Part shown: positions 44,301 through 52,036 of the stretch, in pieces
Layout: each line of letters starts with the position of its first letter
Position numbering within the stretch: position 1 is the stretch's first letter
DNA from: Oscillospiraceae bacterium
GTDB lineage: Bacteria > Bacillota > Clostridia > Oscillospirales > Ruminococcaceae
Length of the DNA: 64,000 bases
Reading direction: 5' to 3'
Assembly (NCBI GenBank): GCA_017461565.1
Contig: JAFTXQ010000014.1
Span: 1-64,000 of the forward strand
The notes under the pieces: model-generated
Databases searched by the model: none
What the model was told of the DNA's origin: nothing
Seen by the model: the letters and a program-made list of their open reading frames with translations, nothing else
Translations under genes and position numbers: made by a program

Positions 44301-45074
44301 TCAGCCCACCTCAGCAGCCTTGATGATGGTTGTGAAGTCAGCAGCCTTGAGAGAAGCACCGCCGATGAGACCGCCGTCAACGTTGGTCTTGGAAACCAGC
44401 TCAGCAGCGTTTGCAGCGTTCATAGAGCCACCGTACTGGATAGTGATAGCCTCTGCGACCTCAGCGCCATACAGCTTAGCGAGTGTAGCACGGATGAATG
44501 CGCAGACCTCCTCAGCCTGATCAGCAGTAGCGGTCTTGCCTGTGCCGATTGCCCATACAGGCTCGTAAGCGATAACGCACTTCTTGAGATCTTCAGCCTC
44601 GATGCCGAAGAAGTCAAGCTTGATCTGACGAGCGATAACCTCCTCAGTGATGTTGCACTCACGCTCCCAGAGAAGCTCGCCAACGCAAACGATGGGCTTA
44701 AGACCTGCAGCGAGGGCAGCCTTTGTTCTCTTGTTTACGGTCTCGTCTGTCTCAGCGAAGTACTGACGACGCTCGGAGTGACCGAGTACAACGTACTCAA
44801 CGCCCATCTCTGCGAGCATATCAGCGGAGATCTCGCCTGTGAAAGCGCCGCTCTTCTCGAAGTGGCAGTTCTCAGCGCCGATCTTGATGTTTGTGCCCTC
44901 AGTAGCAGCGAGAGCTGTCTCAAGGTTTGTGAAAGGAACGCAAGCCACGATCTCAACGGACTTAACGTCAGCTACCATGCCCTTGAGCTCGTCCAGAAGA
45001 GCCTTAGCCTCGGGACGTGTCTTGTTCATCTTCCAGTTGCCTGCGATTATTGCTTTTCTTGTTGCCTTATTCAT
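44301..45074 (-). CDS. tpiA: Triosephosphate isomerase
   Basis: 257 residues from the ATG at 45074, which has AAGGAGA nine bases upstream. Catalytic residues: Lys in AGNWKMNK, His in VLGHSERRQYF, and Glu in AYEPVWAIGTG; phosphate loop YGGSMNAANA. Interconverts dihydroxyacetone phosphate and glyceraldehyde 3-phosphate. The reading frame does not stop upstream: it continues into a pentapeptide-repeat segment, so a longer fused form is possible. Confidence 0.95.
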   Translation of the reverse strand: MNKATRKAIIAGNWKMNKTRPEAKALLDELKGMVADVKSVEIVACVPFTNLETALAATEGTNIKIGAENCHFEKSGAFTGEISADMLAEMGVEYVVLGHSERRQYFAETDETVNKRTKAALAAGLKPIVCVGELLWERECNITEEVIARQIKLDFFGIEAEDLKKCVIAYEPVWAIGTGKTATADQAEEVCAFIRATLAKLYGAEVAEAITIQYGGSMNAANAAELVSKTNVDGGLIGGASLKAADFTTIIKAAEVG

Positions 45075-45410
45075 TGTTGTATTCTCCTTTTTGAAGTTGT
45101 TTTTATAAAATGTCATCATTTCCTGAACATTGATACCGTCTATCGTCATTCCGTCAAGCTTGCAGCTGACAAGCGCCGCACCTGTGAGGTCGCATCTTTC
45201 AATGCCTGCGCCGTGGAGATCGCACTGCTGTAATCCTATGCCGTGCATATCGTTTTCGATGAAACCTGCGCCGCACAGCTGAGTGCGTTTGAACACAGAG
45301 CCTTCCATCGTACTCTCCTCCACATCGCAGCATAGTCTGCTGCGCTCAATACGGAGATCTTCGGAGTTGCATTCACTTATCAGCGATAGTTTTTCGTTGA
45401 CGATGTTCAT
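45075..45410 (-). CDS. Pentapeptide-repeat segment open in frame into tpiA
   Basis: 112 codons from ATG 45410 (GAGG six bases upstream) with no stop before the tpiA start. After a 35-residue head come about a dozen five-residue units: GSVFKRTQLCGAGFIENDMHG, then CDLHGAGIERCDLTGAALVSCKLDG. This is a right-handed beta-helix pattern. A linker (MMTFYKNNFKKENTT) leads to the TIM start. Either translation reads through to give a 369-residue fusion, or the segment is made only together with TIM while tpiA also starts internally. No independent stop codon exists, so it cannot be a separate free protein. Confidence 0.7.
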
Positions 45411-45425
45411 AGTCCACCTCAAAGA

Positions 45426-45449
45426 ATAGGGCAGATCGCTCTGCCCTAT
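45426..45449 (-). terminator. Hairpin between pgk and the pentapeptide/tpiA frame
   Basis: ATAGGGCAGA-tcgc-TCTGCCCTAT, a perfect 10-base stem. On the minus strand only TTCTTTG follows, so it may be an attenuator or RNA-processing hairpin rather than a full terminator. It ends about 9 bases before the GAGG of the next start. Confidence 0.55.
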
Positions 45450-45468
45450 CTGTTTTAGGATTTAAGAA

Positions 45469-46689
45469 TTACTTGTCCTGGATAACGTCGATGCCGGGCA
45501 GAACCTTACCCTCGAGGTACTCGAGAGAAGCACCGCCGCCTGTGGAGATGTGGCTCATCTTGTCAGCGTAGCCAAGCTGTACAACAGCAGCTGCGGAGTC
45601 GCCGCCGCCGATGATTGTTGTAGCCTCAGCCTCTGCGAGACCCTTAGCAACAGCGATAGTACCCTTTGCAAGGATGGGGTTCTCAAATACGCCCATAGGA
45701 CCGTTCCAAACAACAGTCTTAGCTGCCTTAGCCTCGTTAGCGAACAGCTCCATTGTCTTGGGACCGATGTCCAGACCCATCATGTCTGCGGGGATCTTGT
45801 CGGAATCAACAACGGAAACCTCAACCTCAGCGTCGATAGGATCGGGGAAGCTCTTTGTGATGGTTGTATCGATTGGCAGGAGCAGCTTCTTGCCGTTCTT
45901 CTCTGCCTTAGCGATCATCTCCTTGCAGTAGTCGATCTTCTCATCGTCAACGAGAGAAGTACCAACCTCGTAGCCCTTAGCCTTGAGGAATGTATAAGCC
46001 ATACCGCCGCCGATGATCAGTGTATCGCACTTGTCGAGCAGGTTGGAGATAACGTTCAGCTTGTCAGCAACCTTAGCGCCGCCGAGGATAGCAACGAAGG
46101 GACGAACGGGATCCTCAACTGCGTTGCCGAGGAAGTCGATCTCCTTGTTCATCAGGTAGCCTACTGCTGTCTCCTTAACGAACTTTGTAACGCCTGCTGT
46201 GGAAGCGTGCGCTCTGTGAGCGGAGCCGAAAGCGTCCATTACGAAGAACTCACCGTCAACGAGAGCACCGAGCTCCTTAGCGAACTCCTCACCGTTCTTT
46301 GTTTCCTCTGCGCCACGGAAACGTGTGTTCTCAAGAACAACGATCTCGCCGTCGTTCATAGCAGCAACAGCAGCCTTAGCGTTGTCGCCTACAACTGTGT
46401 CATCCTTAGCGAAGGTAACCTTTGTGCTAACCAGCTCTGCGAGTCTGTCAGCAGCAGCCTTGAGGGAGAACTTGTCCTCGGGGCCGTTCTTCGGCTTGCC
46501 CAGGTGAGAGCAGAGTACGATCTTAGCGCCGTTCTCAACCAGCTTGTTGATGGTGGGAAGTGCAGCAACGATTCTGTTATCGTTGGTGATCTTGCCTTCC
46601 TTCATGGGAACGTTGAAGTCAACTCTTACGAGAACCTTCTTGCCCTTTACTGCGAGGTCTTCTACGTGTTTCTTGTTCAGCTTGCTCAT
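45469..46689 (-). CDS. pgk: Phosphoglycerate kinase
   Basis: 406 residues. N-terminal [22 protein letters not shown], substrate-binding Arg in [19 protein letters not shown], and nucleotide-binding [12 protein letters not shown] and GGGDSAAAV. Makes ATP from 1,3-bisphosphoglycerate. ATG at 46689 has GAAAGGA upstream; an ATG six codons earlier has none. First gene of the glycolytic minus-strand group; gap and eno are not here. Confidence 0.96.
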   Translation of the reverse strand: MSKLNKKHVEDLAVKGKKVLVRVDFNVPMKEGKITNDNRIVAALPTINKLVENGAKIVLCSHLGKPKNGPEDKFSLKAAADRLAELVSTKVTFAKDDTVVGDNAKAAVAAMNDGEIVVLENTRFRGAEETKNGEEFAKELGALVDGEFFVMDAFGSAHRAHASTAGVTKFVKETAVGYLMNKEIDFLGNAVEDPVRPFVAILGGAKVADKLNVISNLLDKCDTLIIGGGMAYTFLKAKGYEVGTSLVDDEKIDYCKEMIAKAEKNGKKLLLPIDTTITKSFPDPIDAEVEVSVVDSDKIPADMMGLDIGPKTMELFANEAKAAKTVVWNGPMGVFENPILAKGTIAVAKGLAEAEATTIIGGGDSAAAVVQLGYADKMSHISTGGGASLEYLEGKVLPGIDVIQDK

Positions 46690-46753
46690 TGTATTGTATC
46701 CTTTCATAATGAAATAATATTGAACATACTAAGGCATGTCGCCTACAAAATAT

Positions 46754-46782
46754 ATTGTACTATATTTCTATATTTTTTGCAA
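46754..46782 (-). promoter_or_regulatory. Promoter for pgk-tpiA-gpmI
   Basis: Minus strand: TTGCAA (46782-46777), 17-base spacer, TACAAT (46759-46754). Confidence 0.75.
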
Positions 46783-46868
46783 GTGTTTTTTTGATGAATT
46801 TGAGAATTTTTTAACGTATAATTTGGAGAGTATATATAAATGAGAAAATAGGACTGACAAAAGAGGTG

Positions 46869-47045
46869 CGCCCTTGTGGGCGGATCGTTCATCCTTTCTT
46901 TCCAAAGTCGGAGTTTTGATTCGCAAAAACAGATGAAATATGCTACCTCGATTCCGATTTGCGAAACCATGAAAATTCACGTAAAGGGAAATGTGCTCTT
47001 CGCTTACGGATTTAAAAAGCAGCTTCGCTGTAACGTTGTCCGGAT
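46869..47045. repeat. Degenerate repeat element, relative of the 28.0 kb MITE
   Basis: Intergenic between pgk and trmB, no gene. Contains CGCCC-ttgt-GGGCG (46869-46882), TTCGCAAA/TTTGCGAA (46920-46927 / 46958-46965) and a stretch at 47008-47041. That stretch matches the MITE at 28.0 kb: GGATTT, A-run, a CTTCG-loop hairpin, then TAACGTTG. Confidence 0.55.
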
Positions 47046-47071
47046 AGTGTTCTGGCATTACACAACAAATA

Positions 47072-47100
47072 TTGACTTTTTGGTCGGTTTGTGGTAATAT
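47072..47100 (+). promoter_or_regulatory. Promoter for trmB
   Basis: TTGACT (47072-47077), 17-base spacer, TAATAT (47095-47100). Confidence 0.7.
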
Positions 47101-47170
47101 ATTACGGTAAAATGAGACTTTTTATGTATATGAAATAAAGTCTTATATCTGACGATAAAGAGGTATATCT

Positions 47171-47842
47171 ATGAGAATGAGAAAGAAGAAGCACCTTGAG
47201 GACAGGCTTGCCGCCTGCGCCGAGGTCATGATCTATATGCAGAATCAGAACGAGTTTGCGGAGGATCCTCTTAAGGACGAGCTTTTCTTTGATAGCATGA
47301 GAGTGTTCGGCAACGACAATCCGTTGCATCTTGAGATAGGTTGCGGTAAGGGTCAGTTTATAATCGAGCTTGCAAAGCGCAATCCCGATATAAACTACAT
47401 AGCCATCGAAAAGACGCCTAACGTCATCGTTACAGGTGCGGAGATGCTTATGGAAAGTGGCATGAAGAATGTCCGCTTCTGCCTTGGTCAGGCGGAATAT
47501 CTGCATCATCTGTTCCGTCCGCATACAGTTGAAAGGCTGTATCTTAATTTTTCCTGCCCATTTCCTAAGGAGAGCTACGCAAAGCACCGTCTTACTCACA
47601 CAAGGTTCCTTACCATTTATAATGAGGTGCTGAAAAGCGGCGCAGAGATACATCAGAAGACCGACAACCAGCGCCTGTTCGAGTTCTCTATCGAGCATTT
47701 TTCCGCAAACGGCTTCAGGATGCAGAATGTTTCGCTTGATCTGCATAAAAGCGGATTTGAGGGGAATATTATGACGGAATACGAGACACGCTTTACTCAG
47801 ATGGGACTGCCTATATACAGACTTGAAGCGATAAATCCGTAA
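47171..47842 (+). CDS. trmB: tRNA (guanine-N7-)-methyltransferase
   Basis: 223 residues. Makes m7G46 in tRNA. SAM motif HLEIGCGKGQFIIELAKRNPDINYIAIEK and the family block YLNFSCPFPKESYAKHRLTHTRFL are visible. In most TrmB this block is NFSDPWPKxRHxKRRL; here the Asp-Pro-Trp is Cys-Pro-Phe. The remainder (TDNQRLFEFSIEHF, MTEYETRF) is normal. GAGGTAT precedes the ATG. Transcribed alone from its own promoter. Confidence 0.93.
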   Translation: MRMRKKKHLEDRLAACAEVMIYMQNQNEFAEDPLKDELFFDSMRVFGNDNPLHLEIGCGKGQFIIELAKRNPDINYIAIEKTPNVIVTGAEMLMESGMKNVRFCLGQAEYLHHLFRPHTVERLYLNFSCPFPKESYAKHRLTHTRFLTIYNEVLKSGAEIHQKTDNQRLFEFSIEHFSANGFRMQNVSLDLHKSGFEGNIMTEYETRFTQMGLPIYRLEAINP

Positions 47843-47911
47843 TTTGTCGGGGTACGCTCCGAGACGTTTTTGCTGCAGAAACGAAGCACGTTACCGACCA
47901 AATCATATTAC

Positions 47912-47983
47912 GTAGGGACACGGCTTGCCGTGTCCATCAATGCGATATCCGTTATATTCGGACACGGCTTGCCGTGTCCCTAC
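47912..47983. repeat. Inverted pair of GGACACGGC elements (copies 4 and 5)
   Basis: Copy 4 (47912-47935, GTAGGGACACGG...) and copy 5 (47960-47983, ...GTGTCCCTAC) are inverted relative to each other across 24 bases, as in the pair near 44.2 kb. They occupy the gap between trmB and the hydrolase gene. Confidence 0.85.
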
Positions 47984-48037
47984 AACATCGTTATTAACAG
48001 CTCGTCAAATCCCGATACGCACTCCACAGGAGGTCAA

Positions 48038-48958
48038 ATGAAGAAACTATGCGGCACTTTCACAAGCTCTTCCAAGCTGTGTGAGGTGCATTATTATTTC
48101 TATCTGCCCGAAAAGCCAAAGGCTGCCGTAATGCTTTCGCACGGGATGTGCGAATACATTGAGCGCTACGAGGAATTTGCACGTTTTCTCTGCGACAGCG
48201 ATATAGCGCTGTGCGGCTGCGACCATATTGGTCATGGCAAATCGATAGCCTGCGACGATATGCTGGGATATTTCGGACATACGCATGGACATATCCGCAT
48301 GGCGCAGGATCTTCAGCGCATGAAGCGCATCATGGAAAAAAAGCTCCCTGATATTCCGCATTTCCTTATTGGTCACAGCATGGGCAGCTTTGTTGCAAGA
48401 ATATACTTTGCACGCTGCGCAGATGACAGGTGGAACGGCGCTGTGTTTATGGGGACGGCAGGCCCTGTGCCGTGGCTTGACGCACTTAAGTCGCACCTGG
48501 CGGCGCTTGCACAGCGCAAGGGTGAAATGTGGCGGTACGACTGGGGTCTGGAATTTGCCCTGGGCGTATTTAACCTGCGCACCGAAAATTACCGCACGCC
48601 AAACGACTGGCTTTCAAGGGACGACAAAAATGTTGACAGGTTCCGTGCCGATCCTAAATGCAATTTTACATTCACGGTAAACGGATACCGTGACCTGCTT
48701 GATGCGCTTATACTATGCAACAAGCGCCGTGTCGTTGAAAGCACCCGCACTGATGTTCCGTTGCTTTTCCTTTCTGGAGGTATGGATCCTGTAGGTGAAT
48801 ACGGCTATGGTGTGCGCAGAGCCTGCAAGCATTATCAGAAGCATGGCTGCGAAGCCACGCTGCGCATTTACCGTGAGGCAAGGCACGAGCTGTTGTTTGA
48901 GCTGAATAAGGACGAGGTATACAAGGATCTGTTAGACTATATGATAAAACGCATATAG
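48038..48958 (+). CDS. Alpha/beta hydrolase, monoacylglycerol-lipase-like
   Basis: 306 residues. Serine hydrolase family (Hydrolase_4): VMLSHGMCEYIERYEEFARFL oxyanion region, nucleophile elbow GHSMGSF, acid Asp in SGGMDPVGEYG and His in EARHELLFE. Likely an esterase or lysophospholipase acting on acyl glycerols; exact substrate unknown. The ATG at 48038 has AGGAGG upstream; the longer open frame begins in the repeat region. Confidence 0.88.
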   Translation: MKKLCGTFTSSSKLCEVHYYFYLPEKPKAAVMLSHGMCEYIERYEEFARFLCDSDIALCGCDHIGHGKSIACDDMLGYFGHTHGHIRMAQDLQRMKRIMEKKLPDIPHFLIGHSMGSFVARIYFARCADDRWNGAVFMGTAGPVPWLDALKSHLAALAQRKGEMWRYDWGLEFALGVFNLRTENYRTPNDWLSRDDKNVDRFRADPKCNFTFTVNGYRDLLDALILCNKRRVVESTRTDVPLLFLSGGMDPVGEYGYGVRRACKHYQKHGCEATLRIYREARHELLFELNKDEVYKDLLDYMIKRI

Positions 48959-48961
48959 CCC

Positions 48962-48990
48962 TTGACAAGCCGTTGAAATGATGCTAAAAT
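48962..48990 (+). promoter_or_regulatory. Promoter for the 40-residue membrane peptide
   Basis: TTGACA (48962-48967), 17-base spacer, TAAAAT (48985-48990). Starts right after the hydrolase stop codon. Confidence 0.8.
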
Positions 48991-49012
48991 AAAGGTGCAC
49001 GGGGGTGTTAGC

Positions 49013-49135
49013 ATGGCAAAGCGTGATGAACGCCAAAAAAAGGACGACAAGCTTGAAAAAACGATAATGCGCAACTGGATAATCTGCGGCGTTTCGGGCG
49101 TTGCCATAATCATCCTTATGTTTTTTATGGGATGA
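49013..49135 (+). CDS. Small single-span membrane protein (40 residues)
   Basis: Too short for routine gene finding. ATG at 49013, preceded by GGGGGTG. Residues 1-20 are strongly charged (MAKRDERQKKDDKLEK), residues 22-39 are one hydrophobic helix (WIICGVSGVAIIILMFFM). Near-consensus promoter 23 bases upstream and a terminator 35 bases downstream make a complete one-gene unit. No function recognised; small membrane peptides often modulate transporters or other membrane enzymes. Confidence 0.7.
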   Translation: MAKRDERQKKDDKLEKTIMRNWIICGVSGVAIIILMFFMG

Positions 49136-49169
49136 GCTTGCTGCGGCCATCAGTTTGCATAAAAACAAT

Positions 49170-49201
49170 AACCTGTGATGCTTTTCACAGGTTAGTTTTG
49201 T
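49170..49201 (+). terminator. Terminator after the small membrane protein
   Basis: AACCTGTGA (49170-49178) pairs with TCACAGGTT (49185-49193), followed by AGTTTTGTTT. The next 100 bases to rnfB contain one stem, GCCCGTAA/TTACGGGC (49271-49296), perhaps the end of the rnf transcript. Confidence 0.78.
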
Positions 49202-49303
49202 TTATAAACATTTTTTGATTCAGCTCTATATTTTTAGAGGGCTGTGCAGATGATCCGACTATATACGACTGCCCGTAAAGCTAAGGCGTTACGGGCTGTT
49301 ATA

Positions 49304-50122
49304 TTATTTGTCGGTGCAGCGTGGTAGCATCGCTATGCACTTCTGAGGACATGCCTCGGCGCACTTGCCGCAGGCGGAGCACTTCGTACCGTCTATCAAC
49401 GCATGGTTGTTCTCGACCTTTATTGCGTCCTCGGGACATTTCTTTTCGCATATCTTACAGCCGATACAGCCGTTCTTGCATACAGCACGGGTGAGCTTGC
49501 CGCTGTCGATATTGGAACAGCGCACGCCATATCTCTGCGAGGCAGGGATCATATCTATCAGATTATTCGGGCAGACAGCTGCGCATTTTCCACAACCACG
49601 GCACTCGCTCGGATTTACCACTGCAACGCCGTTTATCACCGAGATAGCGTTGTGCTCACACACATTTACACAGTCGCCCAGACCGTCGCATCCGCTGCGA
49701 CAGGTGCCCTTTCCGTTGTAGAAACGCTCGGTGGCAACGCAGGACTTTGTACCGGTGAAGATGTATCGGTCCTCCGTCGCGCCCTCGCAGCCGTTGCAGC
49801 GCACGAATGCCACCTGACGCTCGGCATCGAGTACCTCGGTGCCCATTATCTCAGCGAGCTTCTTTGCCGTTTCGGAGCCGCCCGGCTTGCAGAGGTTGGT
49901 CTTAGCCTTACCCTCCGCCACCGCCTTTGCGTAGCCCTCGCAGCCCGAGAAGCCACAGGCGCCGCAGTTGCCGCCGGGGAGAGCCTCGTTCAGCTGCGAA
50001 ACGGTCTCGTCCGTCTCCACAAAGAACAGCTTGCTGGCGCCCACCAGCAGTGCGCCTGCCGCACAGCCTATAACGCCGAATATCAGTACGGGGAGTATGT
50101 AGGTCATCAGAAATTCCATCAC
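49304..50122 (-). CDS. rnfB: Rnf complex subunit B (Fe-S electron-transfer protein)
   Basis: 272 residues. N-terminal membrane helix (about 5-28), a 4Fe-4S domain with CGACGFSGCEGYA, then ferredoxin-like clusters: CRGCGKCAAVCP, CIGCKICEKKCP and CSACGKCAEACP, with an extra CDGLGDCVNVC block. RnfB takes electrons from reduced ferredoxin and passes them into the complex. Overlaps rnfA by four bases; last gene of the rnf operon. Confidence 0.95.
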   Translation of the reverse strand: MMEFLMTYILPVLIFGVIGCAAGALLVGASKLFFVETDETVSQLNEALPGGNCGACGFSGCEGYAKAVAEGKAKTNLCKPGGSETAKKLAEIMGTEVLDAERQVAFVRCNGCEGATEDRYIFTGTKSCVATERFYNGKGTCRSGCDGLGDCVNVCEHNAISVINGVAVVNPSECRGCGKCAAVCPNNLIDMIPASQRYGVRCSNIDSGKLTRAVCKNGCIGCKICEKKCPEDAIKVENNHALIDGTKCSACGKCAEACPQKCIAMLPRCTDK

Positions 50123-50724
50123 ACACCTCCGAACAGTCCGTCAACAACGCCGCCGAAGCCGAGGAAGGACAGCGATACTATCGAAGCCGCCACAAGGGTT
50201 ATCGGCATACCCTGAAATGCCTTTGGGATATCGCAACGCTCAAGTCTGCCACGCACGCCCGAGAATATCAGCATAGCAAGCATAAAACCGAGACCAGCAC
50301 CCAGCGCATTGATCATAGAGTCCAGGAAGCTGAGATCATTCTCGATATTAAGGAGTGTAACGCCAAGCACCGCACAATTTGTGGTGATAAGGGGCAGATA
50401 CACGCCAAGTGCCTTATAAAGCGCAGGGATGTGCTTTTTTAGCACCATCTCAACAAGCTGTACGAACAGTGCGATGATAAGGATGAACAGTATAGTGTTC
50501 ATGTACTCCAGTCCCATGGGGACGAGGAAGCAGTGGTACAGCGGATATGTCACGGCGGTGGCACCAAGCATTACCGCAGTAACGGCACAGCCCATGCCAA
50601 GCGAGCCTGACGCCTTCTTTGAAACGCCGAGAAACGGGCAGATGCCCATGAATTTGGACAGCACGAAATTGTCTGTGAGTATTCCTGTAAGGAGGATTAT
50701 CATCATGCTTCTTGCAAGCTCCAT
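50119..50724 (-). CDS. rnfA: Rnf complex subunit A
   Basis: 201 residues, six membrane helices. Conserved NFVLSKFMGICPFLGVSKK and ITTNCAVLG hold the Cys that bind an Fe-S cluster within the membrane between RnfA and RnfE. Start and stop overlap its neighbours (1 and 4 bases). Confidence 0.95.
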   Translation of the reverse strand: MELARSMMIILLTGILTDNFVLSKFMGICPFLGVSKKASGSLGMGCAVTAVMLGATAVTYPLYHCFLVPMGLEYMNTILFILIIALFVQLVEMVLKKHIPALYKALGVYLPLITTNCAVLGVTLLNIENDLSFLDSMINALGAGLGFMLAMLIFSGVRGRLERCDIPKAFQGMPITLVAASIVSLSFLGFGGVVDGLFGGV

Positions 50725-51404
50725 TACTTATCCCCCTCCTTTTCCTCGGAGTTTGAGGTGCAGCTGATGCAGCCCTCTCTGTTGGGACAAGCCGCACAGC
50801 CTGTCGCTGCAGGGGGCTTTCTGTTGCTCAGCTTATTCACCAGTGCGATAACGCAGCCCAACACGAAGAAGCCGCCTGCGGGCATGATAAATATTGTCAT
50901 AGGCTCCACGAAATCGGGACAAAGCTGTATACCGAACCAGGAGCCGCTGCCGAATACCTCACGCACAGAGCCTACTGCCAGCAGTGCAAGCGTGAAGCCT
51001 ATTCCCATTCCTGCGCCGTCGCATACAGATGCGGCAACGCCGTTTTTGCTTGCAAACATCTCGGCACGTCCGAGGATTATGCAGTTTACGGTGATAAGCG
51101 GCAGAAATATTCCGAGTGCGTCGTATACAGGCGCCATAAAGCGCTGCATTATAAAGCCTACTATGGTAACAAAGCCTGCTATTATAACTATGTATGCAGG
51201 AAGCCTGACCTGTTTAGGGATGATATCCTTCATCAGGGATATTGCTATATTCGAGCAGATAAGCACAAAGGTCGCTGCTGCGCCCATTCCGAGCGCATTT
51301 GTCGCTGATACCGTAACTGCAAGCGTCGGACACATACCCAGCAGTGATACCAGCGTAGGATTTTCTTTGAGAAGTCCTTTGGTAAACTCCTTCATATAGC
51401 TCAT
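50724..51404 (-). CDS. rnfE: Rnf complex subunit E with Cys-rich C-terminal tail
   Basis: 226 residues, six membrane helices, homologous to RnfA in inverted topology (NPTLVSLLGMCPTLAVTVSA; LITVNCIILGRAEMFASKNG). The last 35 residues extend past the usual end: GCAACPNREGCISCTSNS, a CX2CX5CX2C pattern that could bind a metal or small cluster. The tail shares CxxCPNxxxC with the FeoB-associated peptide at 37.7 kb. Confidence 0.94.
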   Translation of the reverse strand: MSYMKEFTKGLLKENPTLVSLLGMCPTLAVTVSATNALGMGAAATFVLICSNIAISLMKDIIPKQVRLPAYIVIIAGFVTIVGFIMQRFMAPVYDALGIFLPLITVNCIILGRAEMFASKNGVAASVCDGAGMGIGFTLALLAVGSVREVFGSGSWFGIQLCPDFVEPMTIFIMPAGGFFVLGCVIALVNKLSNRKPPAATGCAACPNREGCISCTSNSEEKEGDK

Positions 51405-52036
51405 CAGGTATCACCTCCCAAGTGGGTATCTTCTGCATTTTCAGGCAATACGGTAATAAGCCGTGCCTCGTTCAGCGTTTTGTACGCCTTAAGTGCGATG
51501 TTCACTGCACTCGCCACGCCCTTTGAGGAGTAGGTTGCGCCTGTCACCGCTTGTATCTCGTTGTCGGACTTCGGTGTGGAGCTTACTATTGTCACGGCGC
51601 CGTCTGCACCGATGAATTTTTCGAGGTAGGACGGCTCGGCGGTCTTTGTGCCGAGGTTAGGGGTCTCCTCGCCTGTGGAGATGACCGAGAGTCCCACCAC
51701 AGCACCGTTTTTTACGCCTACAAGGATGTCATAGCCCTCCTTGTAGCCCTTTACCACCACCTCGAATGCAAGGCTGCCGTCGTTCTTTTTTATCACCTTT
51801 TCCACACGGCAGAGGTCGCTTTTTTCGTCCGCATGGAGTATCGGCTGCCAGTCAGCCATGGGCATAACGGAGTAGTCCTCCGCAGTGCCGCCGTAAACAG
51901 CGACTGCTGCTTCGGCCTGCTTGTCAGTGAGGAGGGCTGAGGTGTCCACGTATGTTATATTATAGGTTATTATCACCAGTGCTGATACTATCGCTGCGAT
52001 AGCGGCCAGCACCAGTGCGGGTCTGAAGCTGCTCAT
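51404..52036 (-). CDS. rnfG: Rnf complex subunit G (covalent FMN)
   Basis: 210 residues. One membrane helix (about 8-28) and an extracytoplasmic FMN-binding domain. The Thr in AVTGATYSSKGV is the expected site of covalent FMN attachment. ATGA overlap with rnfD, and its stop overlaps the rnfE start by one base. Confidence 0.95.
   Translation of the reverse strand: MSSFRPALVLAAIAAIVSALVIITYNITYVDTSALLTDKQAEAAVAVYGGTAEDYSVMPMADWQPILHADEKSDLCRVEKVIKKNDGSLAFEVVVKGYKEGYDILVGVKNGAVVGLSVISTGEETPNLGTKTAEPSYLEKFIGADGAVTIVSSTPKSDNEIQAVTGATYSSKGVASAVNIALKAYKTLNEARLITVLPENAEDTHLGGDT

Noticed and set aside
45550..46794. 414-codon plus-strand frame opposite pgk
   Set aside because: Antisense shadow of pgk; no start signals and no family features.
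46768..47058. Possible small genes in the 46.8-47.1 kb gap
   Set aside because: Short open frames overlap promoters and decayed repeats, with no ribosome sites.
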